In this document: one piece after another, positions 27,001 to 38,310 of the stretch
Layout of the letters: every line of letters starts with the position of its first letter
Position numbering within the stretch: position 1 is the first letter of the stretch
NCBI GenBank assembly: GCA_036924285.1
Contig: JAYKYS010000016.1
Coordinates: 7,068,001-7,132,000 of the forward strand
DNA from: Asterella californica
Lineage: Eukaryota; Streptophyta; Marchantiopsida; Marchantiales; Aytoniaceae
DNA: 64,000 nt
Direction of reading: 5' to 3'
Made by a program: the position numbers and the translations under genes
Notes under the pieces: generated by a model
Databases searched by the model: none
What the model was told of the DNA's origin: nothing
What the model saw: the letters and a program-made list of their open reading frames with translations, nothing else

Positions 27001-27330
27001 AGCTCGTTGAGGAGAGTATGCGGAGCTCGTTGAGGAAAGTGATCTCATGTCTTCAATTGTGAGAAGTAGCATTTTATTCAATAATTAATGCAGTTTTTAA
27101 ATTATAAAAAATACGAAAGAGAGAAATCAGCCGATTCTGACTTGTGACTTGGATCATTAATCTGAAGATACAAGTGCGTAGGTGTTAGTGAGTACTATAG
27201 TTTTGACTTTTCATTCATTAAAAATAGAGCTATACAGAAAAGTTGACGTAGAGAAAGTTAGTAAAGAATGTAGAAGTAACTTTCTTTAAGTTTATGTATG
27301 AGTTTTAATTCTATTTTAACAGAAACACAT

Positions 27331-27395
27331 GTCATACTCAGTGGTAGAGGTGCCCACCTAGGAAGAAGAGATCTCAAGATCAAATCCTTCTGGTC
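27331..27395 (+). repeat. tRNA-like (possible SINE head) segment
   Basis: ACTCAGTGGTAGAGGTG resembles the D-arm and A box of a tRNA, and about 35 bases later AGATCAAATCCTTC resembles a degraded B box. The acceptor and anticodon arms do not pair convincingly, so this is not a functional tRNA gene. A tRNA-derived SINE head is the likeliest reading; I did not find a second copy in the window. Confidence 0.3.
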
Positions 27396-27694
27396 TGTGT
27401 TCTCTATTCCGGCATGTTGATCTCCCAAATGAGAGTCTATGTTTGATATGTAGCTATGTCTTGCATATCTAAGGGCGAGGGACTGATATCTCATGTCATG
27501 TCATTTCATCAATTGCTAGTTCAATGGAGTGCGAGGTGACATACATCGTTAGCGTCATTCGTGTCAGTAGTTCCGCTAGTGCCGTTAGGGCCGTTAATGG
27601 AGTTTCTTAAGTTGAGATCACAAATGAGTATATCTCGAGTCTCTCACTCTTCTCAGTTGAGCCTTCAAGTTCTTAGTTATGGTCGATGCGTTTA

Positions 27695-28506
27695 TGTAGT
27701 GTCTCATGATTTCTCCTTTAGCCCATTGTAGCATAAAAAGTTTTTCCTCAAGAAGATTTACACTAGTATCGCTGCTCTTAGTTTTAAAACATGTCCAAAC
27801 TCACAAACACTCGAGATTTGTCTAGAAATCTCGTCTTCTCACGAAACCACACGGCTTCCAGACCTTTTAGGAGGTGCTCTGGACCTTAACATACAACAAC
27901 TACTTAAAATACCACACAATTACCCATTGAGAAGTTTGAGAAGATGATTACTACTTCCAGGTCACGGTTTCTGATCTTCCCACGACGGCTTCCAGAAGCA
28001 ATTCTCGACTTCCGGGGGTTCAACTCGACTTCTGACACCTCTAGAAGAATGTCTCTACTTCGTAGATGTCAAATTACTACTCCTTATCAAACATTTCTTC
28101 TTACAATTGTCCAATGGGGTTACATTAATCATAGGGTGTATGCCCCTTGTAGTCTTCTCAGGCTTGTGTCTATGGAAACGATCTTCCGGCAGCACTACAA
28201 CGACATTCACATTCACTGATACTCGATAATAGAAGCTTCAGAAACCCAGTAGAAGAAGGTAGGAAGATGGGAAGATGAGAAAAGAGGGGGAAGAAGAAAA
28301 AATCCAAACAAGAGGAAACAAGAGAAAAGAGAGAAATTAAGATTCCGACAGGCTTTTAGTCCGGATCCTGACTAACAAGCCATCACTGCTTGTAGTAAAT
28401 TGGGGAAGAAGACCAAAGATCTGCTTACAGTTACAATGTCTTCCAATCGAGGATGATGTCTTCTGCTGTGGAAAGAAGACTTCTGGCTTCATTTGTCGTT
28501 GCTCCG
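27695..28506 (-). mobile_element. Element D terminal region, first tandem copy
   Basis: Starts TGTAGTGTCTC and contains a 505-bp block ending CACTACA at 28199. An AG-rich tract (GGAAGATGGGAAGATGAG and similar) then runs to TTGCTCCG at 28506. The same order of blocks recurs at 28507-29680 and, inverted, at 39480-40169. The flanks before TGTAGTG differ between copies, while the sequence after CACTACA is always the same. TGTAGTG is therefore the true element end and CACTACA is internal. The minus strand is given as sense because the element's long ORF reads that way. Confidence 0.65.
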
Positions 28507-29680
28507 TGTAGTGTCTTAGGATTTCTCCTTTGGTCCATTGTAGCATAAATATTTCATTCCCCAAGAAGATTTACACTAGTATCGCTGCTCTAAGATCTGT
28601 CCAAACTCACAAACACTCGAGATTTGTCCAAAAATCCCGTCTTCTCATAAAACCACAGGCTTTCAGACCCTTCAGAAGGTGCTATGGACCTAAACCTACA
28701 ATTACTACTTAAAGAAGACTGTCCATGCTTCGTAGATGTCAACTTACTACTCCCTACACACATTGCTCTTACAATTTCCAATGGCGTTAGATTAATCACA
28801 GGGTGTATGCTCCCTGTAGCCTTCCCAAGCTTCTGTCTGCGGAAACGGTCTTCCGGTAGCACTACAACGACATTCACATTCAACAAGGTGAAAATTATCA
28901 CATTATGTATGTGCATGTTCCTGCAGCTTGGATGAGTTTACTTATTTATATTGCAATGGCTATTAGCATTGTGTTATTCTTATTAACAAAACATCTTCTT
29001 TTTCAGTTATTTTCCAAAACCGCTGCCAAAATAGGTGCTTTGTTTATGTTCTTTATCCTAGTCACCGGAGGTTTTTTGGTGACTAGGGTAAAGAACATAA
29101 TCTTGTCTTTTATTTACATTTTTATTTACATCTTGTGCATTGCGTTTTCTAGAGTTTTTTGCATATATTGCTTCTATATTTATAGGACTAATCAATATAC
29201 CACTAATTAAGTTTTCTATCAACTGGTGGAATACATTGCATCAACCTTCAAGCATTAGTCAATTTGGTACTTCAATACATATTTCTATGCTCATTCCACC
29301 TCCAGAAGATTGTCCTTGCTTCGTAGGTGCTAAATTACTACTCCCTATCACACATTGCTCTTACAATTTTCAACGAGATTAGATTAATCACAGGGTGTAT
29401 GCCTCCTGTAGCCTTCCCAAGCTTCTGCTTGCGGAAACAGTCTTCCGGGAGCACTACAACGACATTCACATTCACTAATACTCAAAAGAAGCTTTGGAAT
29501 CCAATAAAAAAAGATAGGAAGATAAGAAGATGAGAGAAGAAGAAGAGAAAATCCAAACAAGAGAAAACAAGATTCCGACAAGATTCCAGAAAACAAGAGA
29601 AATTAAGATTCCGACAAACTTCTAGTCCGGATTTTGACTAACTGGAAAGAAGACTTCCGACTTCTTTTGTCTTTGCTCCG
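28507..29680 (-). mobile_element. Element D terminal region, second tandem copy with AT-rich insertion
   Basis: A repeat of the unit at 27695-28506, abutting it directly at TTGCTCCG|TGTAGTG. The block ends CACTACA at 28866. An unrelated AT-rich stretch of about 400 bp follows (about 28880-29294). The last part of the block is then repeated (29295-29458), followed by the AG-rich tract and TTTGCTCCG at 29671-29680. The copy therefore holds a partial internal duplication around an insertion. Downstream it continues towards the ORF remnant at 30409-31320. Confidence 0.6.
29044..29100. repeat. 23-bp near-perfect hairpin
   Basis: TTATGTTCTTTATCCTAGTC plus ACC (29044-29066) is the reverse complement of 29078-29100 with one mismatch, around an 11-base loop. 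In RNA the mismatch would be a wobble pair on one strand. It sits inside the AT-rich insertion that splits the second element-D end. Confidence 0.85.
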
Positions 29681-30408
29681 ACTATCTGACTCAAGGGACC
29701 AATCTCTCATGAGAGAGTCCGTGCGAGATCCGATGTGCTCCACTGGATGAGACAAGCTTGGACTCTACACAGCTTCTAACAATCACTGCCACTCAACAAG
29801 AAGATTTCTCATGCACATTTGGGTATGAATTTGATGAAACCCATTCCTCAGAAGACATAGACAAAGCTTTTGCAATCAAATCTGAAATCCAATCCCCGAG
29901 AAGAAGTTACACTGGCTTCTGTAAGCTTACTTCGTCCACTTTCTGTCACTACTCCTCGACACACCAGTTTAGAAGCAGGACTGCACGATGATGCCGTTCC
30001 TTGTCTATGCATCTTTACGATCCGCTGTTGGGAGTGGAGGTGTAGACCTACTCTATGTAACTAAATCTCTGCGCGCGTAGTGTATGTGGGTGTGTGTGCA
30101 CACATGTGTGTGTAAAATCTTACATTGGTATAGACTTTATACAATTGCATTGAGTCGCAAGAGAGAGATCCCTTCCAATCACAACTCACAACCCAAGGAA
30201 AGATGGGGCGCTGTCAAAAGACCACCACCTCCTAGGCTTCGGTTCTTCTTCTCAGTTTGGAAAGTACTTTCTACTCCTATTGTTGCTTATCTTGCCACAT
30301 GGACAGTCACGTAAAAATAAAGAGAGAGAGTTGTTCATCTTAAAATAGCAGACTTCGATTCTTACAAAATAGCCATGGTAATTAACAGCTAACTATCCCT
30401 ACTTCTAC
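29681..30408. other. Element D internal non-coding region
   Basis: Lies between the AG-rich tract and the ORF remnant. It contains an alternating TGTGTGTGCACACATGTG-type stretch at about 30090-30112. No gene is supported. By position it corresponds to 38483-39480 of the other element-D copy. Confidence 0.4.
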
Positions 30409-31320
30409 CTACTCCTGGTCGCCAAGTGTGATCTCCATGAGATCATCACATGCTTGATCTCTTACTTCAGCTTCTGGCACCGTGGGTGGCCCTATTGGTA
30501 CCTCTGGCGTGGCTGAGATGGCATCTTCCTCAGTGATCATCGTGTGTGCTTTTGTCACGACTTCAGAAGCTAGATGATGTCCCTGAGAAGCTGAATCCAT
30601 CTACGCTTTTTGACTCTTCTGCGGCACCTGCTCGACGCTGGGAGCTGGAGTGATCCCACAGGGGTTAAAGATAGTCACCTCCTCCACTCTAAACACATGA
30701 GAAGCCACCTGCTCTTCATGTCTTCCAAAAGATGTCTTGTCTTCCGGGGCTTCTCGCTCTCTTCTCGACTTCTAACGTCACCACCAAGTGGATATCGATG
30801 TCAAACTCCTCCTTGTCGAGATCCTCCACAATCGTTGGTCCTGGTGCATCAGAAGACGTAGCTGCATGCTGAGGAATCGAGAGAAGACGGTAGAGTGTCT
30901 TCAGACCCTCAATTCGTCCATCCAGGTAGTGAAACATGCTCTCCTTGTAACATCTCCTTGGAAGCGTCATCCCAGGTACGAGCTAGGGTCAGAAGATTCA
31001 TTCCCGTTGTGAAGTTGAACTTCTTCTGAAGCGCTTCCCCCATCTGTGTCATGATCTCCTTGGCTCGGGCTTCTGTTTCTATCCGCTGCTTCTTCTCTTC
31101 TGTAGCTTAGGCTTCCGCGGCTTCCCGCAGTGCACTCCAAGTAGTCTTCTCCTCTGCAAGATCAGTTAGCTTATCCCTAATTCGCAGAACTTCCTGCTCT
31201 CGTTGTTGAAGTCGCATCTGCAACTCCTGGTTGCTCTTCCGCAACTGTGCCAACTCCTTGGCAGAAGCAGAAACTTCCACCTTGTACTTCGTTGCAATCT
31301 TCTCCGTGGCAAGGTGAAAA
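30409..31320 (-). pseudogene. Element D coiled-coil ORF, degenerate C-terminal half
   Basis: Two minus-strand frames (30716-30970 and 30409-30600) match, in order, the C-terminal half of the element-D protein at 53287-54674 plus 38307-38482. KESMFHYLDGRIEGLKTLYR corresponds to RESMFRYLDRQIERVKTLYG; DIDIHLVVTLEVEK corresponds to DLAVHLVVTALEAEK; MDSASQ and TPEV recur near the end. Further upstream (to about 31320) the coiled-coil region is recognisable as DNA but broken by frameshifts. The N-terminal half is absent, cut off at the short repeats at 31326. Confidence 0.7.
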
Positions 31321-31325
31321 GACCG

Positions 31326-31474
31326 GGGTGGAGCGATCAGATCGTCGCACTGAAGCGTCCTAGGTGGAGCGATTGGACTTCCATATGAGACACTATGGTT
31401 GGATTGACCAAAGTAGAGGCGCTCAGGGTGGAGCGACTTCAGCTGAGGGGTCTTAGGTGGAGCGATCAGAACGT
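31326..31474. repeat. Irregular short repeat (GGTGGAGCGA x4)
   Basis: The decamer GGTGGAGCGA occurs four times within 150 bp (starting near 31328, 31361, 31428 and 31457). Two of these extend to TAGGTGGAGCGATYRGA and two lie in GGGTGGAGCGA contexts. It separates the element-D remnant from the LTR-C fragment. Origin unknown. Confidence 0.6.
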
Positions 31475-31529
31475 TGTCGTATTGTGGATTGGCTAGGGTG
31501 TGAAACTAGCACATATCCTTATCGTATGT
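31475..31529 (-). mobile_element. 55-bp terminal fragment of LTR-C
   Basis: TGTCGTATTGTGGATTGGCT and the following bases match the end of the LTR-C unit at 57601-57652 almost exactly, through CACATATCCTT. The fragment is preceded by ACGT (31471-31474), the same tetramer that precedes the copy at 57601. It is cut at 31529 by the Gy-B LTR. Confidence 0.7.
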
Positions 31530-32588
31530 TGTCGTGATGTGAATCATTTCACATAGTAAATGATTCACCTCTCTGCTATGAGTAAGTCTCTCTGAATGAA
31601 GTTAAGACGTCAGAGAAGTCGATTCTGGAGGCTGTGGACATTGACGGCTACGGGTTACGCATCTACTCCGACACTTGGGAGTTAGTAGCAGTAGAAGTTA
31701 GCTTAGTGTTAATCCTAGTCCTTCATGCATATATTAACACTGTTGTGTTATACGCTTTAAGTCCTAGTAGCCTGCTAGTATGCTAGTTATCTTGTTCAAG
31801 CATTTGTGAGCTTGTGCATGTGACTTCTTACTTGTCTATGATGTTCAATGTACATAACTTAGGATTTCCATGCTGATAGAGGTTTAAGCTCATGGGTTGT
31901 ACATACGTGTTGCCCATGCACGCTTTTAGCTGGTTTAAGTTTACTTTTAGGGCTGCGTGTCATTTTAGGTAGTTTAAGATTTACACTGGCACTTTAGGGG
32001 ACTTGACGTGGTAGCCTATGAGTGGAATTAAGTTACCACGTGGTTTAAGGCTCAAAATGACAACCAAGTGGAGCTATGAACTCCTATTGGTCCGTTTTTT
32101 TCTTTTGTAAAACTTTAAATTTAGAAACAGAGGTCTAAAGGAGAGTTTGAGCATTTGGTGAGGACATTGCAAAATCTGAGAGCACAGGAAGATAGAGCTC
32201 ATCGTGCCAAGCACTGTCAGTGAAATTTTTGATCTATTTAGATCAATAAACAAGGAGTTATGCCAATTTGAAGTTCGAGTTGAGCAGAATTGCATCACTT
32301 TTGTTGGATTTGGAGTTTTCAGTGTCAATTGCAGCAGAATCGAGGAAATCGCTTCAAACCTTCGTGGTTGCGTTCACTGTCAGCGGGGATATGACTGTCC
32401 AAAAAGTTTCAAGTCATTTGAGTGAGTGAGTAATTCAAGGCGGCCGCTGAAGCAGAGGGGGTATGAAAAGCTCTCAATCTAGAGGAGCAACTTCAGAGAA
32501 CGAGATCTGGAGAACGGTGTACAATCAGGAGTCTCAACTTCACAGGGGTGTTCAGCATCATGTAGACTCCAAATCTTGTAAGAATATT
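31530..32588 (+). mobile_element. Truncated 5' LTR of gypsy element Gy-B
   Basis: Begins TGTCGTGATGTGAATCATTT and matches, as the reverse complement, 42315 down to about 41440, including GGGCTGCGTGTC, CTTTTGTTGGATTTGGAG and TTCACAGG-GTGTTCAGCA. The match stops at CAAATCTTGTAAGAA (32588). After it the sequence jumps straight into pol coding sequence. The last 450 bp or so of the LTR, the primer site, gag, protease and most of reverse transcriptase are therefore missing. The bases before it are ATGT (31526-31529). Confidence 0.8.
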
Positions 32589-33467
32589 CGAAGGTCTCAT
32601 TATGCACACATTGCCGAGCCCCTGTATGCACTTCTGAGAAAGGGAAGGAGGTTTACTTGGCGGCAAGAACATCATGAGACGATGGAGCAGCTGAAGGAGA
32701 TTCTGAAGTCTCCACCTATACTAAGGAGGCTTAGCTACGAGAGCGGGAGACCTTTAGTACTGACTGTTGATACGAGTCCAAAGGCAATTGGATGGGCAGT
32801 TGGCCAAGAAGATGCAGAAGGTGTGCGGTTTGTTTCAAAGTTTGGAGCTCGGATCTTAACAGATAGACAACGTAACTATCCTCAAGTGAAGCGTGAGTTG
32901 TGGGGAGCTGTTACTGCTATGAAGGTAGATCGAGAGTTCTTGATAGGAGCTCGTGTGATACTAGAAACAGATTGTTTGTCTTTGTTGGGTATGATAGCAA
33001 ACTGCAATACACCAGACATAGCAATGCTGCGATGGATTGCTTATGTCCGGAGTCTGAACCTTGAGCTAAAGCATATAGCAGGGAAGGACAATCCAGTTGC
33101 AGATATGTTGTCTAGGGTTCGCTATACAGATGAGGATGAGATGTTTGCAGAGATAGAGAACGAAGAGAAGAGAGACGTTTGGTGCCAAGTTGGTCAGCAG
33201 ACTTCAGACTTGGAACCATTGCCGTTCAATGAGGAGTTCTACTCAAAAAAGTTCCGCGATATAGGATTTTATCTGAGTTCATTATGCAGAAGAGAAGGAT
33301 GGAGTGATGCAGAGTTCAAAGAGATCAGACGGAAGGCGTACAGTTATCTTCTACGTGAAGGTTATCTATGAAAACGTCTGAAGAGAAGAGATGGGATGCT
33401 TGCTAGAGTGGTGGATGATCAACCGACAAAGCTTAATCTGCAGAAGGAGTTTCATGATACCTTGAAT
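32589..33467 (+). pseudogene. Gy-B pol fragment: RT connection and RNase H
   Basis: The frame encodes the end of a Ty3/gypsy reverse transcriptase (HYAHIAEPLYALLRKGRRF), then RNase H of the retroelement type (LVLTVDTSPKAIGWAVGQ, NYPQVKRELWG, ETDCLSL, HIAGKDNPVADMLSR), and the start of the integrase zinc-binding region. A TGA at 33369-33371 falls where related copies have tryptophan. Reading resumes after it to EFHDT at about 33463, where the match ends at the inversion breakpoint. The missing continuation is the inverted integrase at 42394-43540. The upstream open frame from 32463 is LTR sequence and not part of the protein. Confidence 0.85.
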
Positions 33468-34676
33468 AGACCTCCCTTGAATGAATCTGCACGACCTTAT
33501 CCATATCCTCCCATCCAATAGACATGATCTCTCGCAAAGGATCCTCCAACCCATCCTCTTCATAAACACCAGAAATCCATTCATCCCCTTCTAGCTCACC
33601 CAACTCTTTCAACATCAACTCAACACCACGCAAATGTTTTTGTTCTTTTCTTCTCAACTCTTCTATCCTCCTGTAAATAGCAATCCCACAATCTGAAAAC
33701 CCAACAAACCCTGTACAAAAGGCACTATCTCCATCAAGCGAGAGTACCTTCTCTTGCGCACCACCACAATCCCGCTCTATAGTGGTACTCAACGAAAATC
33801 CTTGAACTCTTCACTCACCCTTGGAAGCGGCTTCTCCCTCAAACGATCTCGGTTGCGCTCGTGGTTGGACGGTACAGTCAGGAACTGTACCGCTCTCTTC
33901 CCATCTTGACTTCGGATCCTAGCATACGCAGATCCGTCGTCCAGTACCTTTGTCTCCATCCGGGTCACTATGATGAAAGGTTGGTCCAGAATGAGCGGGT
34001 ATGATGTAGCTTCCTGAACAAAGAAGTTTTGCTCGATAGCAACATCACCTACGCGCACTCTGATGTCTGGACAAGCTCCATACAAGTCTCCTCTCGTGTT
34101 GTTGGCTGCTCTTATGACCCATCCATGCTCTGTGTCGATCGGCCACTTCTTCTTCTTGTATAGCTCCTTGGACATGATGTTGATTTCTGATCCATGATCG
34201 ATCAGAGCAACCACCGGCTCATCCAAGTCTTCGATCCTCACCAACGTCTCCGTCGTAGCTCGAGCCCAGTGACTGTGGCTATAATGACTTGAGCTCCGCT
34301 TCCTATCCTCCTCTTCATCCTCAAAATGCACCCTGCGTCTTCGATCTTTTTCTTCCTCTGGAGAATAGACATTGCACCTTGCAAGCTCTCTTTCCTCATC
34401 CACAGACATCCTAGTATCCACAGCATGCGATAAACTAGTCTCACCCGTAATCTGTCGTTTCCGTTTGATGACATCGATGATGACATCATGAAACTCACGC
34501 TTGGCGATGCCTAACACTTCTCTCAAGGTAAACTCCACCTTCGCATTCAAAATGCGATCTTCCAAGACTCCCTTCAAGTCTGTTGAAGCCTCGATATCCG
34601 ACTGCAGCTTGTATGCAGCCGGCTTACCCTTCTCCTTGTGAGATTTCTCCTTCGATGGAGAAGGAGCATCGTCCAT
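33468..34676 (-). pseudogene. Gy-A protease region
   Basis: Minus-strand frame 34676-33789 (295 codons) carries a retropepsin-like aspartic protease: VVALIDHGSEINIMS with the catalytic aspartate near residue 160, then GWVIRAANN, YGACPDIRVRVGDV and PLILDQPFI. The usual D-S/T-G is D-H-G here. I recall the same motif in related plant elements, so it may be a family trait rather than damage. The frame breaks at 33789 and continues in another frame (33792-33433, IERDCGGAQEKVLSLDGD), a frameshift. The similarity ends at about 33468, the inversion breakpoint. The reverse transcriptase that should follow is absent. Confidence 0.8.
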
Positions 34677-34775
34677 CGGTAGGTCTTGAGCTCCTGCATC
34701 CCGAAGCTCTTGGCGAACCTTCTCCCCTCGAGTCTGTCTCTTTGAAGAAGTCCCTTCTCCTGAATCCTCTGAATC

Positions 34776-36230
34776 TCACCTTCTCTTCTCTTCCAACAAC
34801 GCTTCGTGTTGGTTCTTGACGATGTACGCATGCACCGATAGAGCTTCTATCGGATCCTCCCATCCAGTATCCCTTCTGATCGTAGCAGCTGTCCTCTGCA
34901 ACGTCTCACGTGCCATCTTCCCTTTCTGTTTCATGGAGATGGCAGATGACCACAACTCACTTGGCTCAACTTGCTTGTTGAAACTCCTCTCAGCCTGATC
35001 CTCTACCCTTGTGCCATAAGTTCCAGCTTCCACGATGGCGACTGCTTGTGCTGATAGATGGTCCTCAACCAACTTCTTCATCCCTCCTCTACCAAAGTTG
35101 GTCTGAAGAAGTGCACAAGTATCCCTCAACGCTACCTTCCCATCCTTCCAAAAGATCACCCCTTGCTGCAAGGTATCACTTAACTCCTTGCAATCTCTAC
35201 GCGGATGATCGGTACCATCGCACCAGATACACCGCTGGATCCAGCCTTGCTTCTCAACAGGTTTCGCTCCGCTTGTAGACCCTTGTTCCTCCAATCTGGT
35301 GAGCTTGATCTGCAAGTCTCGCATTCCACGCATGATCTCCTCAAAGTTTGAATCATCCTTCTTCGGAGGTACCATAGGTGCCTGAACAACTGGAACAACT
35401 GGAACAGCTGGAGCAACTGGTACTACCTGTCTAGCAACAGGAACCACTGGTCGGACTACAGGAACAGGTGTTACAGCTGTAGGTGTTGGCGCCAGTCTCC
35501 TAACAGGAACCTTCTCTCGCCTCCGCTCCCTCTTGGTGAGCAGACCAACAGCTTCTTCAACCTTCTTCCAGCTGCTAGTCAATCCATCGTCCTCCTCCCG
35601 GTCTTCCAGAAGTACCTCTAGCTTCTCCTGCAACTTCTCATCTGCAGCCCGGAGAAATAGCTCTGTCTTGTTGGACTGCAACGTCAACTTCTCCATCCTG
35701 GTTAGTCGTGAAAACTGCTTCTCAAACTCCCTGAGCAACTCAGTAGCTTGTAGACCCTTCCTTGGTTGCTCAACCCACTCCAAGAAGGACTTCTTGGTGA
35801 CTCGATCAGAGTCCTCCAAGAAGTACTCATCCATCAAGGCACGAGCAAACGTCTCCCAATCCTTGTTAAAATGCTTCGTTAGCATTTTAACATGATCCCT
35901 AATCTCTGGAGCTGCTGCTAACTCAAACGTCTCAATCATCTCATCTTCTGAGACCCGGTTCAGTTCCATCTCTTTCACATAATGCCTCAAATATCTTGAG
36001 ACATCTTTCCCTTCAAACCGGTCAATCCTGCTGACCACCGCTTGTAGCGCCTTTGTTGCCAAAGGTTCCTTCCGCTCATCAGATTGTTGCTGTCGTAAGA
36101 ACATAGTGAAAGCTTGGAACATTGATGCAGTCGCTGGATCCAACTGCACCTTCGGCAACCCACTTGAACCACTAGCTCCATCTCCATCACCTTTCTCATC
36201 CCCACTCATGACTGCCAATCTCTTCTTCAA
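34776..36230 (-). CDS. Gy-A Gag polyprotein (484 aa)
   Basis: Gag forms the virus-like particle of a Ty3/gypsy retrotransposon. The N-terminus is followed by a helical retrotransposon-gag domain (DRFEGKDVSRYLRHYVKEME, DWETFARALMDEYF, then TRMEKLTLQSNKTELFL). A proline/valine-rich linker follows, then a CCHC zinc knuckle near residue 335 (CIWCDGTDHPRRDC: C-x2-C-x4-H-x4-C). It ends at TGA 34776-34778. The protease frame continues in phase after 33 more codons, so in the ancestor gag and protease were probably one frame. A single C-to-T change of an arginine CGA would explain the stop; programmed read-through is the alternative. The start at 36230 lies 56 bp inside the 5' LTR end. Confidence 0.85.
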   Translation of the reverse strand: MKKRLAVMSGDEKGDGDGASGSSGLPKVQLDPATASMFQAFTMFLRQQQSDERKEPLATKALQAVVSRIDRFEGKDVSRYLRHYVKEMELNRVSEDEMIETFELAAAPEIRDHVKMLTKHFNKDWETFARALMDEYFLEDSDRVTKKSFLEWVEQPRKGLQATELLREFEKQFSRLTRMEKLTLQSNKTELFLRAADEKLQEKLEVLLEDREEDDGLTSSWKKVEEAVGLLTKRERRREKVPVRRLAPTPTAVTPVPVVRPVVPVARQVVPVAPAVPVVPVVQAPMVPPKKDDSNFEEIMRGMRDLQIKLTRLEEQGSTSGAKPVEKQGWIQRCIWCDGTDHPRRDCKELSDTLQQGVIFWKDGKVALRDTCALLQTNFGRGGMKKLVEDHLSAQAVAIVEAGTYGTRVEDQAERSFNKQVEPSELWSSAISMKQKGKMARETLQRTAATIRRDTGWEDPIEALSVHAYIVKNQHEALLEEKRR

Positions 36231-36285
36231 AGTTCACACACAGAAGAAATCTCCACCCCAGACCTTCACGTCGAGTTCACCACCG

Positions 36286-38306
36286 TATCGTGTCGGATAT
36301 TTTGTGCGTGAAGGATGTCCAGGAAAACGCGAGGTTCCTGGCTGTGGAGATGCTGTGTGCCAAACAGAGACAAGACAGAGAAGAACAACCACGAAAAGGA
36401 ATGCTGCGATATATACCACTCTGAAAGTATGTACACTGTCGATTCTTTCTCCAAACAGCACAAAACTGAGGAAAAGACCAGAGCGGTCTGTAACCTACTT
36501 CAGAAGCCCTAAAACAAACCCCTGAAACGCAACCCTAGTCTGAAATCGCCAAAGCGTAGCTCAAAGCAAGAGGAACTTCTCTTTGCTAACAACCAGAGCC
36601 ACAACAGTATCATGCGATCCAAACCCAAGTCCAAACCACATCCACACACTAGCTCTTGGCTAAAGCTAGCTACCACAAGCCATACACAACCAACTAAGTC
36701 CTTAACGAACTCAAAAGGACGAAACCTGTAGCGAAGGAACCGAAAAAGACCTATCTGGGAACTTTCTCCTTTCGCCAAACGATCTTCAAATGTTGATAGG
36801 GTCTCCTTCCCTGACTCCGTTGACCCAAGAAACCTTCAGATCCGACTCCCGATAGTCGAGATATCGCCAATTTTTGGTCGCAGGTGACCGAACCTTCAAA
36901 AACTCCTCCCTGCGACTTAAAACCGCTCACACCGCACAAACGGATCTTCTAAACTGATATCCGTCTTCGCTGATAGGTAGATCTGGCTACCCTGAACCCA
37001 ACAAGACTCCAAACAAGCCGTTTGGAGTTCCCCTTGCAAAACTACTCGAGAAATTTGGTCGCAGGCTACAAAAACTGACGTAAATCGGCTCCCTGCGGCT
37101 CAAATTTGCTCACCACACCCAAAACCAACAATCCAATTCACTTACAGACTTCCCCTATGCGTACATGAGGACTCCTTGATCGCGTAGGCACCAAGAACAA
37201 AGAGCTTGGCTCACCGATCGCGAAGAACAATCCAATCTCAGGTCGCAGGCGATGAAAACCTAACGCAAGCGCTTCCCTGCGAGCCAATTTCTCTCACAAC
37301 TCTCAAACCGCCCGATAAAACTTTGTATCGTCTTCAATTTCCTGAAGAACTCGTTGTTCTGATCCCGATGGATCCAAGGACAGCAAGTTTGGACTCCGGA
37401 ACGGCCCGAACGGTCCAACTCTCCTTCACAGGTAACTGAAAATCCCAATTCTGCTCCCTGCGTCTCAATTTCTCCCAGAACACAACCCCCGATCCGTCTC
37501 TTCAAGAATCGTCTTAACCTGTGCGTTGCCTGCACAGATCTGAACCCGATGACATCTTGCGCGCGTGTATTGGACTTCCCAATTCTCCAAAACATCCACC
37601 GACAGGTCGTAGGAACAAGCAAGCCCCTTAAGCAGCCCCCTTGCAACAGTCTGTACGTACGAAGTTCAACCCTCAATAATAAGAAGCAGGCCCCTTGCGT
37701 CTTTGATATAACGCCTGAAGCCCTAAATACCCAGTCAGCAAGTAACTAGGGGTCTAGCTTGATTTTACCTTCTTTCGAATCGCATAACTTCTTCTCTGGA
37801 TGTCCAAACGAAGTAAACAAGATGCCCATGGAAAGCTGACAGCGAGCTCTACCCATCTATGTGATGAAAGCGAAGATCCGAAGTTGCGTCAAAAGCCCTT
37901 AAGCTGGGGTCTAGCTTGTTTTCTCCATCTTTCGAGTCCTGTAACTGCTCCACTAGACGTCCAAACGAAGTAGATGAAGTGCCTATGGAAAGCTGACAAG
38001 GAGCTCTATCCACTGGTGCGATAAAAACGAAGATCCGAAGTGGTGCCAAAAACCCATAAGCTGGGGCCTAGCTTATTTTCTCCATCTTTCGAGTCCTGTA
38101 ACTTTTCCACTAAGCGTCCAAACGAAGTAGACAAAGTGCCTGTGGAAAGCTCACAAGGAGTTCTACCCATCTATGCGATGAAAATGGAGATCTGAGATTG
38201 TGCCAAAAACCTGTAAGCTGAGGCCTAGCTTATTCCTCATGAGTGTCTTTGGAGCGACAAGCATCGAAGTTTGAATTTCAAGTAGGAGCCGGTCCACGAC
38301 ACGACA
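36286..38306 (-). mobile_element. 5' LTR of gypsy element Gy-A
   Basis: A 2021-bp LTR read on the minus strand: starts TGTCGTGTCGTGGACCGGCT at 38306 and ends CCGACACGATA at 36286. It is nearly identical to the inverted 3' LTR at 45905-53286 once the Cop-1 insertion is removed. The terminal bases form an imperfect inverted repeat (TGTCGTGTCG against CGACACGATA). The Gag start lies 56 bp beyond the end. The outer flank is CCGC (38307-38310), the partner of GCGG at 53287-53290. Confidence 0.9.
37753..38223. repeat. 157-bp tandem array (three units) inside the Gy-A LTR
   Basis: The landmark YCTAGCTT recurs at 37753, 37910, 38067 and 38224, exactly 157 bp apart each time. Each unit carries GAAGATCCGAAG-TG, CTTTCGAGTC-TGTAACT and CGTCCAAACGAAGTA blocks. 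The same array is present in the 3' LTR (about 45970-46465) and in shortened form at 1711-2118. Confidence 0.9.
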
Positions 38307-38310
38307 CCGC
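38307..38310. repeat. Gy-A target-site duplication, copy 1
   Basis: CCGC here is the reverse complement of GCGG at 53287-53290. Both touch the outer ends of the two Gy-A LTRs. With one copy removed, the element-D ORF reads through in frame. Confidence 0.75.

Larger units (their letters stand above)
22801..27694. other. EMC1 upstream region and AT-rich intergenic DNA
   Basis: The first few hundred bases must hold the EMC1 promoter and 5' UTR; I see no decisive TATA box. Beyond about 23300 the DNA is AT-rich, with no supported gene. Open frames here overlap on both strands and lack domains. A short tandem duplication (23921-24043) and a tRNA-like segment (about 27331-27395) are listed separately. 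Confidence 0.5.

Noticed and set aside
27331..27395. Functional tRNA gene
   Set aside because: A-box- and B-box-like motifs are present but the acceptor and anticodon stems do not pair.
32463..32588. N-terminal part of the 302-codon Gy-B frame
   Set aside because: It is LTR sequence, identical in kind to the inverted LTR at 40990-42315, so translation from it is accidental.
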